Positions 45,608 to 55,525 of a stretch of DNA of 64,000 bases are shown here, piece after piece. Numbering within the stretch: position 1 is the first letter of the stretch; each line of letters starts with the position of its first letter. The stretch covers positions 124,001-188,000 of the forward strand of contig MKUO01000021.1 in assembly GCA_001897855.1 (NCBI GenBank). The letters run 5' to 3'. The notes beneath the pieces were generated by a model. It was not told the origin of the DNA. It saw only the letters and a program-made list of their open reading frames with translations, and searched no databases. The stretch is from Bacteroidetes bacterium 43-93 (GTDB lineage Bacteria; Bacteroidota; Bacteroidia; Chitinophagales; Chitinophagaceae). The translations under genes and the position numbers were made by a program.

Positions 45608-45615
45608 CAAAGATA
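45608..45615 (-). promoter_or_regulatory. Candidate -7 element of purF, giving almost no leader
   Basis: The minus strand reads TATCTTTG, matching TAnnTTTG. Its end is seven bases from the ATG at 45600, so the mRNA would start at or next to the start codon. The element abuts the stop codon of the upstream LysE gene. Confidence 0.45.
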
Positions 45616-46323
45616 CTAAGCTTTGGCTATTTTCTGAACAGCGGTAATTTGATTTTGATTATACCCTAATATGTCTTCTTCGCCCTTTTTCTTGAACTGG
45701 ATATTGAATGCAGTGCTGATGAGCAGGGCGAGCCCAATGGCAAAAATGCAGGCAGCGGAAAAACGGTGCAGGTACAATATACGCCTGAGCGTCAGCTTCC
45801 TGCGAATGGAATCTGCCAGGAATACTTTACAGAAATCCACAGTTAGGATCAGGCCAAGGCAACAACCAAATAGCACTAATCTATAAAGGGTACTGGTATT
45901 TGCGGTAGCAGTAACTGCCGCTAACCATGTGATAATAACGCCGGGATTAATGGTGTTTATCAGGAACCCGCTCAGCCATATTCTAAAGTAATGCGCGCCG
46001 CTGATAGTTACATTCATGGTAGAAGGGCGCTTGGGCTTATATTTATCGAAGAGGCCCAGTAAACCCATGCCTATCAGTAAAACAGCACCGCCGTATGCAA
46101 TGGTACGTTTATGCTCATTCAGCAGTTCCAGCCAGTTAGCCGCAACGTTGGCAACCGTTACATACATGATATCGCTTAAGGATACCCCTAATATAAACGC
46201 GATCCCCGCCTTATAGCTATGGTTCATGCTATACCTGATGACGGCAAACAGGGTGGGGCCCACAGAGATGGCCATAAACAGCCCTAATAATAATCCTTTA
46301 ACTATAGCATCTATCAAATGCAT
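45616..46323 (-). CDS. LysE family amino-acid exporter
   Basis: A 235-residue inner-membrane protein of the LysE/RhtB exporter family, with about six helices. Family marks are GLFMAISVGPTLFAVIRYSM near residue 15, with the conserved GP, then KAGIAFILGVSLSDIMYV, and WLSGFLINTINPGVIITWL near 117. The ATG at 46323 (MHLIDAIVKG) is preferred; a GTG two codons upstream is also open. It lies upstream of purF on the same strand with a 15-base gap. The exported amino acid or other compound cannot be told from sequence. Confidence 0.8.
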   Translation of the reverse strand: MHLIDAIVKGLLLGLFMAISVGPTLFAVIRYSMNHSYKAGIAFILGVSLSDIMYVTVANVAANWLELLNEHKRTIAYGGAVLLIGMGLLGLFDKYKPKRPSTMNVTISGAHYFRIWLSGFLINTINPGVIITWLAAVTATANTSTLYRLVLFGCCLGLILTVDFCKVFLADSIRRKLTLRRILYLHRFSAACIFAIGLALLISTAFNIQFKKKGEEDILGYNQNQITAVQKIAKA

Positions 46324-46403
46324 AACCACAAGGTAAAAATTTCTGCCGACAGGTTGCGCTTTTTGCCTGTTATAAGTTGTATAAAAATCTTTGTCAGATG
46401 ATA

Positions 46404-46847
46404 CTATTTAGCCCACACCATCATTGTACGGTCTGTGTCAGTTGTGGCTTCTATAGATATCCAGAGGTAAGGAGATCGTAAAAGTTCCTCTGCTTTTTCC
46501 GGCCATTCTATTAAGGAAAGGTTATTTTTTTGTGTAATACAATCTTCCATGCCGGCATTTACCGCTTCTTCAGCATCGCGCAACCGGTACCAGTCCATAT
46601 GATATATCATCCTGTCTTTACCATTTTCATCAAAATGGTATTCATTTATTAATGCAAAGGTGGGGCTGCTGATTGCATCGGCGACACCCAAATAATCGCA
46701 TAGCGCATGGATGAAGGTTGTTTTCCCCGCACCCATTTGCCCGCTAAAAGCGAGTGTATTATAACCAGTCGCGACCTGCCAAAACTGGCGAACAGCATTT
46801 TCTATTGTGCCTAAAGAATAGGAAATTTGTAATAATGGAGCTGGCAT
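46404..46847 (-). CDS. tsaE: tRNA threonylcarbamoyladenosine biosynthesis ATPase TsaE
   Basis: A 147-residue cytoplasmic P-loop protein. The Walker A motif GQMGAGKTTFIHALCDYLG lies near residue 36, followed by SSPTFALINEY, the family's switch, and YHMDWYRL and SLIEWPEKAEELL, which complete the TsaE fold. With TsaB and TsaD it forms the complex that adds threonylcarbamoyl to A37 of ANN-decoding tRNAs. I use the ATG at 46847 (MPAPLLQIS); a frame running to 46901 overlaps the divergent copA start and is less likely. It is divergent from copA with about 40 bases between the starts. Confidence 0.93.
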   Translation of the reverse strand: MPAPLLQISYSLGTIENAVRQFWQVATGYNTLAFSGQMGAGKTTFIHALCDYLGVADAISSPTFALINEYHFDENGKDRMIYHMDWYRLRDAEEAVNAGMEDCITQKNNLSLIEWPEKAEELLRSPYLWISIEATTDTDRTMMVWAK

Positions 46848-46888
46848 AAAAATTAATCGCGAAGATAAGGGCAAAGCCGGTATTGAAA

Positions 46889-49030
46889 ATGCAAAAGACA
46901 TATTCTACAGTTGTAGAAGGGATGACATGTGGTAATTGTGCTATTACTATATCTAAATTGCTGGAGAAAAAGGGAGCTACTAATATCTCTGCTAACGCTG
47001 CATCGGGAGAGGTGAGCTTTTCTGTGCCGGAAGAAGCAGATGTAGAGAAAGTATATGATTCTATAGATGGCCTTGGCTATAAAGTGGTACGAGGCGAAGA
47101 AGATATAGCAAGCCATGCAAGCCATGCAAGCCATGACCACGACCACAGTGCACGCTATTTATTAATATCCGCTTTGCTAACGGTGCCATTGCTGGCGCAT
47201 ATGTTTACGAATTGGTATGTATTGCACCTGCCCTGGGTACAGTTTGCATTTGCAACGCCGGTGTATATAATGGGCATAATGGTGTTTGGTAAAAGCGCTG
47301 TAAGATCATTGCAGAACAGGGTGCCAAATATGGATGTACTTATTATGCTCGGGGCAACTGCTGCATACATCTATTCATTAATAGGATTGCTGTTTTACAA
47401 AGACCAGGCGATGGATTACCTGTTCTTCGAAACTACTGCATCTATTATTACGCTGGTGATGCTGGGCAACTGGATAGAGCATAAAACGGTAACCTCTACA
47501 ACTGTTGCTATTAACGAATTGGTGAAACTGCAACCTCAAACAGCCAGGATAGTGATGACGGATAGTGTGGGCAAAGAGTCTGTAATGACTGTTGAGAGTA
47601 AATACGTACGCACTGGAGATATTGTGTTAGTGAACAATGGCGATAGTGTACCTGTGGACGGTGAAATAATATATGGCGATGCTCAATTGGATGAGCATAT
47701 GATCACCGGTGAGAGTATGCCTGTTCGTAAACAGGTTGGTAATACAGTTGTTGGGGGAACATTGGTGGTAGATGGAAATTTGAAGGTAAAAGCTACAACC
47801 ATCGGTAATGCATCGGTGCTTTCGAATATAATAAAGATGGTACGGGAGGCGCAAGGCACCAAGCCACAGTTGCAGAAACTGGCAGATAAAATCAGCGCGA
47901 TATTTGTGCCCACCGTATTAGTTATAGCAGTGGCTACCTTGCTTGGTAACTATTTCTTCGTGCACTTGTCTTTTGCCGAATCTATGATGCGCAGTATTGC
48001 CGTGATGGTGATATCCTGCCCCTGCGCTATGGGACTAGCGACACCTGCTGCTGTTGCCGTGGGCCTGGGGCGTGCTGCGCGAAACGGTATATTAATAAAA
48101 GGTGGGGACACACTGGAACGGCTTAAAACCATTAAACAAATAGTATTTGATAAGACGGGTACACTCACTACCGGTAAGCTGCAAATAGAATCCCTGGTAA
48201 TTGCAGATAAGAATATGCAGGAAGATCAACTGCGTTCTTTGATAGCATCTATAGAAGCCCATTCGTCGCACCCCATAGCACGATCCATCAACGCACAATG
48301 GAAATCAAACCATCCTGTAATATTCAGAGAAACGACGGAGGTAAAAGGTAAAGGTATTGAAGCTGTAGATGAGGCAGGCGTCCAGTGGCAGCTGGGATCG
48401 GGGAAATGGTTGCATGAAAATGCCGCTGTTGATAAGGGTTATGATGTATATCTGTATAAAAACGGTACCTATACAGCGGCGCTAAAGATAAGTGATGCGA
48501 TACGAAAAGATGCAAAAGATACAGTTGCCAAACTGAAGCAGATGGGTTATAAAACCATCCTGCTAAGTGGCGACTCCGAAGAAAAGTGCCGTTATGTGGC
48601 AGAAAGCCTTGGCATACAAGACGTATTTGCAGGATATAATCCTGAGCAAAAAAATAAGAAGCTGGACGAACTAATGCGTGCAGCACCTACCGCAATGGTA
48701 GGAGATGGCATTAATGATGCACCAGCACTGGCAAAGGCCACGGTGGGTATTTCGCTAAGTGAATCAACCCAGATCGCTATACAATCGGCTAATATCATCT
48801 TGTCTGGCAATAAGCTTTCTGTGCTACCCAAAGCCATTCGCCTTGGTATATATACAGATCAAACAATCAAACAAAATCTTTTTTGGGCATTTATTTATAA
48901 CATAATTGCAATACCTGTAGCAGCGATCGGCTTATTAAGGCCTACCTATGGAGCAGGGATCATGGCACTGAGTGATGTAGTACTGATACTAAATTCACTG
49001 TTATTGGGTGTGAGGAAGCTTGATAAATAA
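46889..49030 (+). CDS. copA: Copper-exporting P1B-type ATPase
   Basis: A 713-residue inner-membrane pump that exports Cu+ with ATP. The N-terminal heavy-metal-associated domain holds GMTCGNCA (Cys14 and Cys17). A His-rich linker follows near residue 74-90 (SHASHASHDHDHS), made by three 9-base repeats. Eight helices include the metal motif CPC in ISCPCAMGLATP. The catalytic parts are clear: FDKTGTLTTGKL (Asp421, phosphorylated), SSHPIA (HP nucleotide motif) and GDGINDAPAL. The start is ATG 46889; a TTG at 46883 is open. No copper chaperone or regulator is adjacent. It is divergent from tsaE. Confidence 0.93.
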   Translation: MQKTYSTVVEGMTCGNCAITISKLLEKKGATNISANAASGEVSFSVPEEADVEKVYDSIDGLGYKVVRGEEDIASHASHASHDHDHSARYLLISALLTVPLLAHMFTNWYVLHLPWVQFAFATPVYIMGIMVFGKSAVRSLQNRVPNMDVLIMLGATAAYIYSLIGLLFYKDQAMDYLFFETTASIITLVMLGNWIEHKTVTSTTVAINELVKLQPQTARIVMTDSVGKESVMTVESKYVRTGDIVLVNNGDSVPVDGEIIYGDAQLDEHMITGESMPVRKQVGNTVVGGTLVVDGNLKVKATTIGNASVLSNIIKMVREAQGTKPQLQKLADKISAIFVPTVLVIAVATLLGNYFFVHLSFAESMMRSIAVMVISCPCAMGLATPAAVAVGLGRAARNGILIKGGDTLERLKTIKQIVFDKTGTLTTGKLQIESLVIADKNMQEDQLRSLIASIEAHSSHPIARSINAQWKSNHPVIFRETTEVKGKGIEAVDEAGVQWQLGSGKWLHENAAVDKGYDVYLYKNGTYTAALKISDAIRKDAKDTVAKLKQMGYKTILLSGDSEEKCRYVAESLGIQDVFAGYNPEQKNKKLDELMRAAPTAMVGDGINDAPALAKATVGISLSESTQIAIQSANIILSGNKLSVLPKAIRLGIYTDQTIKQNLFWAFIYNIIAIPVAAIGLLRPTYGAGIMALSDVVLILNSLLLGVRKLDK
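47108..47134 (+). repeat. Three 9-base direct repeats in copA
   Basis: GCAAGCCAT occurs three times head to tail (47108-47116, 47117-47125, 47126-47134), encoding the repeated A-S-H of the His-rich linker. Gain or loss of one unit keeps frame. Confidence 0.85.
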
Positions 49031-49134
49031 ACTTTTTATGTTGTTTTTACGTCATAAATAATGGGGGTATTCGATACTACCGTACGAAATTTGTTATTTT
49101 GGGTATCAGGGTTTAGGCCTGTTAATGAACAAGA

Positions 49135-51363
49135 ATGAAAAAACTCTTATTGCTATTTACTATATGCACCATTTCCCTGGTGGCAAAAGCTGATGCTAAT
49201 TTCTGGCAACAGGTTACTTCAAAAAATGAGCTACAGGAATTTGTAAGATCCATACACCCCAATAAGTATCTCGTGTACAGATTGCAGGAGCAAAGCCTTA
49301 AGCCGATATTGGCGAATCTTTCTGAAGACCCCGATAGGGGTTTGCAAATAGAACTGCCAATGCCGGATGGCACATTGAGGACGTTTAAAGTATGGCAGGC
49401 ACCTATGATGGAAGGTGCTATGGCCGTACAGTTCCCTGAGATAAAGACCTTTACTGCCATAGCTATTGACAATAGCGCCGTGACAGCAAAGCTGGATTTT
49501 ACGGATTTTGGTTTTCATGCAATGATTTTTGATGGGGACAAAACTTATTTAATTGACCCGTATAATAACAGCAACAGCGGATACTATCTCTGCTATTATA
49601 AAAAGGATATAGTACGCAAGAGTAGCATATCGTGCGAGGTAGACGCAAATGCAGGTGATAATCCTGCAGGTAGCATGCCCGATTATCTTACTGCAAATGG
49701 ATTACCGGGCGCACAATTGAAGGTGAACGGTGCCTTAAAACATACCTACCGCCTGGCATTGGCATGTACCGGTGAATATTCTATAGCAGTGGCTGATCCT
49801 GCGCCGGCATCGGTTGCACGTTCTTTGAGTGCTATGACCACTTCTATGAACCGTGTGAATGGTGTATATGAAAAAGAAATTGGCGTACATCTAAATTTTA
49901 TCACCAATGAAACAGCATTGATCTATACAGATCCTGCTACAGATCCTTTTACTGCCAATAACAACGGCCCTGCATTGCGCTATCAAAATCAAGTTAACAC
50001 CGATACAACAGTTGGTGTGGCTGCTTATGATTTAGGACACATATTTAGTACCGGTGGCGGCGGTATTGCCGAACTGGCGAGTGTATGTGATGCCTTGTCC
50101 AAGGCTGAGGCTGTGACCGGCCAGCCAGACCCCGTAGGCGATGCTTTTGATATAGATTTTGTTGTTCATGAAATGGGACACCAGTTTGGCGCAACACATA
50201 CATTCAATGCAGCAACGGGCTCTTGCATTGGTAATACGGTGATATTAACTGCATTTGAACCAGGCAGCGGTTCTACAATAATGGCTTATGCCGGCATCTG
50301 CGGTGGGGACAACAACCTGCAACTTCATAGCGATGACTATTTTCATGCAGCAAGCCTGGCACAAATGTCTGATTTTATTTTGTCGCCAACAGATGGCGGC
50401 GCTTGTGCTGTTACTACCACATCAGGTAATAATCCATCTGTGGTGCCATCATTTAACCAAACATACACTATACCGTATTTAACCCCATTTGAGATCAGCG
50501 CACCCAAAGCCACAGATGCCGATAACGACAGCCTTACCTACAACTGGGAAGAATACGATCTTGCAGATTTTAATAAAAGTTTTAGCGCTACAACGATCGG
50601 CCCTATCTTCCGTTCTTTCAAACCAACATCATCGGTTACAAGGACGCTTCCGAGATTAGACAGCCTGCTGCATAACAATACCAATTATTTAGGGGAGAAG
50701 CTACCTGAAGTAACACGGAAGATCGCTTTTAAACTGACAGTAAGGGATATTCATAATGGCTGGGGATGTTTTAATACACCTGATGATAGCATGGTGGTAA
50801 AAGCAGTAAGTTCTGCCGGGCCGTTTCGTGTTTCTTTTCCAAATACTACATCCGACAATTTGCAATCGGGTAGCACAACCATCGTAACATGGGATGTAGC
50901 CCATAGTGACGAGGCGCCAGTTAGTTGCAGTAAGGTGGATATTACTTTATCGACAGACGGAGGATATAATTACACTTACACGCTTGCCTCTAATACGGCA
51001 AATGATGGCAGCGAAACCGTTACTATCCCGCAAGGAATATCTGCAGATAAGTGCCGTGTAAAAGTTAAGGGAGCAGGGAATGTGTTCTTCGATATCAGCG
51101 ATCAGGACTTTAAAATATCGTCCCAATCTATGGGACTTAAAATATACCCTGTGCCTGCTTATAATATTTTGAAAGTGGAAACAGGTAACAGTGCTGTGTA
51201 TGAGATACGTGTGTGTAATATACTAGGGCAGCGTGTTTATGAAAACACATTTGCGGGGCGTGATCTTATAGATGTGCGAGGATGGGCATCCGGTGTATAT
51301 AGCATCCGGCTGATAAATAAAGAGACGGCGGAACGGATCGACCAAAAAATAACTGTTCTATAA
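49135..51363 (+). CDS. Secreted reprolysin-like zinc metalloprotease with T9SS sorting domain
   Basis: A 742-residue exported protease. Signal peptide MKKLLLLFTICTISLVAKA; a propeptide-like stretch (about 20-190, FWQQVTSKNELQEFVRSIHP); and a metzincin catalytic domain with HEMGHQFGATH, in which His345, Glu346, His349, Gly352 and His355 fit HEXXHxxGxxH. The Met turn is in GSTIMAYAGICG. The C-terminal half has a PKD/Ig-like part (about 440-620), then a T9SS domain (KIYPVPAYNILKVE, WASGVYSIRLIN) in which the usual NP is VPAY. It probably degrades extracellular protein. The gene stands alone with a bidirectional terminator downstream. Confidence 0.87.
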   Translation: MKKLLLLFTICTISLVAKADANFWQQVTSKNELQEFVRSIHPNKYLVYRLQEQSLKPILANLSEDPDRGLQIELPMPDGTLRTFKVWQAPMMEGAMAVQFPEIKTFTAIAIDNSAVTAKLDFTDFGFHAMIFDGDKTYLIDPYNNSNSGYYLCYYKKDIVRKSSISCEVDANAGDNPAGSMPDYLTANGLPGAQLKVNGALKHTYRLALACTGEYSIAVADPAPASVARSLSAMTTSMNRVNGVYEKEIGVHLNFITNETALIYTDPATDPFTANNNGPALRYQNQVNTDTTVGVAAYDLGHIFSTGGGGIAELASVCDALSKAEAVTGQPDPVGDAFDIDFVVHEMGHQFGATHTFNAATGSCIGNTVILTAFEPGSGSTIMAYAGICGGDNNLQLHSDDYFHAASLAQMSDFILSPTDGGACAVTTTSGNNPSVVPSFNQTYTIPYLTPFEISAPKATDADNDSLTYNWEEYDLADFNKSFSATTIGPIFRSFKPTSSVTRTLPRLDSLLHNNTNYLGEKLPEVTRKIAFKLTVRDIHNGWGCFNTPDDSMVVKAVSSAGPFRVSFPNTTSDNLQSGSTTIVTWDVAHSDEAPVSCSKVDITLSTDGGYNYTYTLASNTANDGSETVTIPQGISADKCRVKVKGAGNVFFDISDQDFKISSQSMGLKIYPVPAYNILKVETGNSAVYEIRVCNILGQRVYENTFAGRDLIDVRGWASGVYSIRLINKETAERIDQKITVL

Positions 51364-51396
51364 AAATAAAACCCCGGCATCGGGGTTTTATTTTTT
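51363..51396. terminator. Bidirectional terminator between metalloprotease and uvrA
   Basis: A 14-bp stem AAAATAAAACCCCG (51363-51376) with CGGGGTTTTATTTT (51381-51394), loop GCAT. Confidence 0.88.
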
Positions 51397-51400
51397 ACTG

Positions 51401-54265
51401 CTATAATTCTTCTTTTAAAAATCTGCCGGTATGGCTTTCTTTTATTTTGGCAATAACCTCAGGAGTACCTGCGCCAACTAATTGGCCGCCGCCATTGCCA
51501 CCTTCCGGGCCCATGTCAATGACGTAATCTGCTACTTTCACTACATCCAGGTTGTGCTCAATGACTAAGACTGTATTACCACGATCTACCAATCTATTCA
51601 ATACCGCGAGCAAGTGCTTGATGTCTTCAAAGTGCAAACCGGTAGTTGGCTCGTCCAGTATATAAACAGTCTGGCCAGTATCTCTTTTAGATAATTCCGT
51701 TGCCAATTTTACCCGTTGTGCTTCACCGCCGCTGAGTGTTACCGCGCTTTGTCCGAGTGTTACATAACCAAGGCCTACATCCTGCAAGGTTTTTATTTTT
51801 CTATGCAGGAAAGAAACGTTTACAAAAAATTCTACTGCTTCATCTACGGTCATATCCAATATATCGGCGATAGACTTTCCTTTGTAGCGTATCTCTAATG
51901 TTTCACGATTGTATCGTCGGCCATTACATTTTTCGCAGGGTACATATACATCCGGCAGAAAGTTCATTTCTATAACGCGCATACCACCGCCCTGGCATTC
52001 TTCGCAACGTCCGCCCTTTACATTGAAGGAGAAGCGGCCTGCATTGTAGCCACGTATCTTAGCCTCCGGTATTTGTGCAAATAACTGGCGTATTTCGTTG
52101 AAGAAACCGCAGTAAGTTGCAGGGTTGCTTCTTGGTGTCCGGCCAATAGGACTCTGATCTATTTCTATTACTTTATCTACAAACTCCAGTCCGGCCATTT
52201 TTTTATAAGGCATAGGCACTTGCTTGAACTTAGGATAGCAATGCTTTGCCAATATAGGATAGAGTGTTTCATTTATAAGTGTACTCTTGCCACTGCCTGA
52301 TACGCCACTTACACATATAAAAGTACCCAGCGGAAGCTCGATAGAAACATTCTTGAGGTTATTGCCAGTAGCGCCCTTTAATACAAGTTTTTTGCCAATG
52401 CCTTTTCTACGTTCTTTAGGAACTTCGATAGCCAGTTTATGATTGAGATAACCCGCTGTTGTAGTGTTTTCTTTAATCACCTGTGCAGGAGCGCCCTGGC
52501 TAACGATACGGCCTCCATGCACACCTGCCGCCGGTCCGATATCTATCAGGTGGTCAGCTGCCAGCATAATGTCTTTATCATGTTCAACGACCAATACAGA
52601 ATTACCACTATCGCGGAGATTTTTAAGCGCGTGTATCAATTTCTGATTATCTCGTTGGTGTAAGCCAATACTCGGCTCATCCAGGATATAAGTGATACCG
52701 GTGAGCTGCGAGCCTATCTGTGTGGCTAAACGTATACGCTGACTTTCGCCGCCGCTCAGTGTACGAGTGGCACGGTCTAGTGTAAGATAATGTAAACCTA
52801 CATCGAGCAAGAAGGAAAGACGGTCGCGTATTTCCTTTAGTATGTCTTTTGCTATCTGGTTTTGTTTGTTGGTCAATCGCTTCTCTATACCCTTAAACCA
52901 TTCTGCAAGATTGTGCAGTGACATAGCAGATAGCTCTGCAATGTTCTTTTCGTCTAGCTTAAACCAAAGGCTTTCCTTCTTAAGGCGCGCGCCATTACAT
53001 TCGGGGCAGGTAGTTAGTTGCATATAGCTTTCTGCCCAGTCGCGTATCGCTTCAGAAGAAGTTTCATTGAACCAGCGCAGCAGCATATTGATGATGCCCT
53101 CGTAATTGGATTGTGCAACATGCTCATGATAGGTCTCTGCTTCATCGCTATTATATGTAATAACGCCTTCCTCATTACCATACAGCAATATGTTTATCTG
53201 ATTTTGCGGTATGTCCTTAATGGGCTTGGTAAGTGATATTTTATTCCGCTTTGCTAATATAGTTGCCTGGTTAAAGGTCCACGCTTCGCGTTCGCCGCCA
53301 AGAGGTGCAATGCCACCGTCGTTAATGCTCTTGTCTGTATCAGGTATCACCTCATTCATATTTACCTGGTACACACTGCCAAGGCCTTTGCATTTAGGAC
53401 ATGCTCCGTAAGGTGAGTTGAATGAAAATGTATTGGGTGAAGGCTCTTCATATGACAAGCCTGTATCAGCGCACATCAACTGTTTGCTATATTGTGAAAG
53501 CTTATTTTTATCCGCGTCCAATACAAACATAAGGTCCTTACCCATCTGTAGAGACTTCTGTATGCTTTGGCTGAGCCTTGCCTGGGCGTCATCCTGTGCT
53601 ATCAGCCGATCTACGACCAGTTCTATATCATGTATCTTATACCGGTCTACCTGCATACGCTCCTTCAGGTCGAGTATTTCGCCATCCACCCGCACCTTTA
53701 GGTATCCCTGCTTTCTTAATTGCTCAAACAGTTCGCGATAATGTCCTTTACGGCCACGTACTATCGGCGCAAGCAGGATGATCTTCCTGCCCGAAAAATT
53801 TTGTTTGATATGGTCAATAATCTCCTCTTCGCTAAACTTAGACATTTTCCGTCCCGTATTGTATGAATAGGCGTCGGCCACGCGCGCATATAACAAGCGC
53901 ATAAAATCGTACACCTCTGTTACCGTACCAACAGTAGACCTGGGATTGCGATTGGTTGTCTTTTGCTCAATAGAAATTACCGGAGACAGCCCTGTTATTT
54001 TATCCACGTCAGGACGATCGAGATCGCCCATAAACTGGCGGGCGTACGCAGCAAAGCTTTCCATATAACGGCGCTGCCCTTCTGCGAAAATAGTATCAAA
54101 AGCCAGTGAAGATTTACCGCTGCCACTAATGCCTGTAATAACAACCAGCTTATTCTTAGGTATGCTTACATCTATGTTCTTAAGGTTATGAACACGTGCG
54201 CCCAGTACTTCTATGTTTTCGTTGGTGCTCTCTGCCATCCCTTCCTTCGTTGCCATATTTTTCAT
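51401..54265 (-). CDS. uvrA: Excinuclease ABC subunit A
   Basis: A 954-residue DNA-damage recognition ATPase of nucleotide excision repair, which with UvrB finds lesions for UvrC. Two ATPase halves are complete: Walker A GISGSGKSSLAF near residue 48 and GVSGSGKSTLINE near 660; signatures LSGGESQRIRLAT and LSGGEAQRVKLAT; Zn modules with CPECNGARL and with CEECQGGGM and CEKCNGRRYN. Length is standard for UvrA. Start ATG 54265, with an in-frame ATG three codons later. A second UvrA-type gene ends the window, so this species has at least two. No regulatory SOS box was identified. Confidence 0.96.
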   Translation of the reverse strand: MKNMATKEGMAESTNENIEVLGARVHNLKNIDVSIPKNKLVVITGISGSGKSSLAFDTIFAEGQRRYMESFAAYARQFMGDLDRPDVDKITGLSPVISIEQKTTNRNPRSTVGTVTEVYDFMRLLYARVADAYSYNTGRKMSKFSEEEIIDHIKQNFSGRKIILLAPIVRGRKGHYRELFEQLRKQGYLKVRVDGEILDLKERMQVDRYKIHDIELVVDRLIAQDDAQARLSQSIQKSLQMGKDLMFVLDADKNKLSQYSKQLMCADTGLSYEEPSPNTFSFNSPYGACPKCKGLGSVYQVNMNEVIPDTDKSINDGGIAPLGGEREAWTFNQATILAKRNKISLTKPIKDIPQNQINILLYGNEEGVITYNSDEAETYHEHVAQSNYEGIINMLLRWFNETSSEAIRDWAESYMQLTTCPECNGARLKKESLWFKLDEKNIAELSAMSLHNLAEWFKGIEKRLTNKQNQIAKDILKEIRDRLSFLLDVGLHYLTLDRATRTLSGGESQRIRLATQIGSQLTGITYILDEPSIGLHQRDNQKLIHALKNLRDSGNSVLVVEHDKDIMLAADHLIDIGPAAGVHGGRIVSQGAPAQVIKENTTTAGYLNHKLAIEVPKERRKGIGKKLVLKGATGNNLKNVSIELPLGTFICVSGVSGSGKSTLINETLYPILAKHCYPKFKQVPMPYKKMAGLEFVDKVIEIDQSPIGRTPRSNPATYCGFFNEIRQLFAQIPEAKIRGYNAGRFSFNVKGGRCEECQGGGMRVIEMNFLPDVYVPCEKCNGRRYNRETLEIRYKGKSIADILDMTVDEAVEFFVNVSFLHRKIKTLQDVGLGYVTLGQSAVTLSGGEAQRVKLATELSKRDTGQTVYILDEPTTGLHFEDIKHLLAVLNRLVDRGNTVLVIEHNLDVVKVADYVIDMGPEGGNGGGQLVGAGTPEVIAKIKESHTGRFLKEEL

Positions 54266-54331
54266 GCGAACTGCAAGTTACGGAAAGGTAACAGCATGGC
54301 AACGAACGGAGCTATTGTAATTAACTGTGAC

Positions 54332-55294
54332 TTAATATTTTCTGTCTATGGCGTAGTCAACCAGCGAAATCATCGCTTCTTTTGCCGGAGATGGAGCATA
54401 GTTGTCGAGCATGGCAAGGGCCTCGTTTTTATAATCAGCCATTTTTTTGGCTGCATATTCGATGCCTCCCGACTTGCGTACAATATCTATTACTTCCTGT
54501 ACCTTTTTGCGATTGGTGTTCTGATTCTTCACTATGTAGATGATCTGCCGCTTGGTTGCATTATCTACATTCTGCAAGGTATATATAAGCGGCAAGGTCA
54601 TTTTCTTTTCCTTAATATCTATGCCTGTAGGCTTACCTACGTTATCCTCTCCATAATCAAAGAGGTCATCCTTTATCTGGAAGGCGATGCCCACTTTTTC
54701 GCCAAACAGCCTGAATTGCTCACTTATATTAATATCTCCAGATGAAGAGAATGCGCCGGCTGAACAGGCTGATGATAATAAAGAAGCTGTCTTCGAACGT
54801 ATTATTTCGAAATATATATCTTCGGTTATATCAAGTTTCCTGGCCTTCTCCATTTGCAGCAGTTCACCCTCACTCATCTCCTTAACTGCCCTTGAAGTTA
54901 TTTTAAGTATCTGATAATCATCATGTTCTAATGATAACAATAATCCTTTAGCAAGTAAATAATCCCCAACTAATACAGCGATCTTGTTTTTCCACAGAGC
55001 ATTCACTGAGAAAAAATTTCTACGAAGCATGGCATCATCCACAACATCATCATGCACTAATGTAGCGGTATGCAGTAATTCTATAAGCGAAGCAGCCCTG
55101 TATGTTTCTTCTTTGATATCGCCTACGATCTTTGCAGAAAGGAATACAAACATAGGCCGCATCTGCTTGCCCTTACGCTTTATAATAAAACGCATGATCC
55201 TGTCCAGTAAAGGGTTTGAACCCTTTACACTGTCTGAAAATTTTTTTTCGAATAACGCCAGTTCTGAGCCTATGACCTGCTTTACAAGATCCAT
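54332..55294 (-). CDS. Polyprenyl (octaprenyl-type) diphosphate synthase
   Basis: A 320-residue trans-prenyltransferase that lengthens isoprenoid chains for menaquinone side chains. The first Asp-rich motif is LLHTATLVHDDVVDDAMLRR near residue 83, and the second is FQIKDDLFDYGEDNVGKPTG near 215, with GKQMRPMFVFLSA near 45. The residues before the first motif, which set chain length, are small in part (S-L-I-E), compatible with a long-chain product; the exact length is not determined. I chose ATG 55294; the longer frame begins with a TTG that lies within a -7 promoter element. Confidence 0.87.
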   Translation of the reverse strand: MDLVKQVIGSELALFEKKFSDSVKGSNPLLDRIMRFIIKRKGKQMRPMFVFLSAKIVGDIKEETYRAASLIELLHTATLVHDDVVDDAMLRRNFFSVNALWKNKIAVLVGDYLLAKGLLLSLEHDDYQILKITSRAVKEMSEGELLQMEKARKLDITEDIYFEIIRSKTASLLSSACSAGAFSSSGDINISEQFRLFGEKVGIAFQIKDDLFDYGEDNVGKPTGIDIKEKKMTLPLIYTLQNVDNATKRQIIYIVKNQNTNRKKVQEVIDIVRKSGGIEYAAKKMADYKNEALAMLDNYAPSPAKEAMISLVDYAIDRKY

Positions 55295-55312
55295 TTTATC
55301 GTTAATGAGTAG

Positions 55313-55320
55313 CAAATGTA
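55313..55320 (-). promoter_or_regulatory. Candidate -7 element of the polyprenyl synthase gene
   Basis: On the minus strand TACATTTG matches TAnnTTTG; predicted start near 55306, about 12 bases before the ATG. Confidence 0.5.
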
Positions 55321-55441
55321 TCGTTAACCGCTTGTAAAAAAACTAAAAATCCTTTAACCCGGTGTTGTAAAAAACTAGCTTTATGGCATAGTTGTTGAGT
55401 ATATCACCTCAAAAAACAGGTATTATTTTTAGTTTTTGTTC

Positions 55442-55473
55442 TTTGTTTTTTTGGACTGACTAATATACCTTTG
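55442..55473 (+). promoter_or_regulatory. Strong promoter of the OmpA/TSP3 gene
   Basis: TTTG at 55442-55445 and TACCTTTG at 55466-55473, separated by 20 bases, match both elements of the Bacteroidota consensus. Predicted start near 55480, leader about 46 bases. This fits the strong expression suggested by the codons of the gene. Confidence 0.65.
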
Positions 55474-55525
55474 TCACAGTTTTATTTAATTTAACCAAAA
55501 TTTGTATAAAATAAACACTCTTGTT

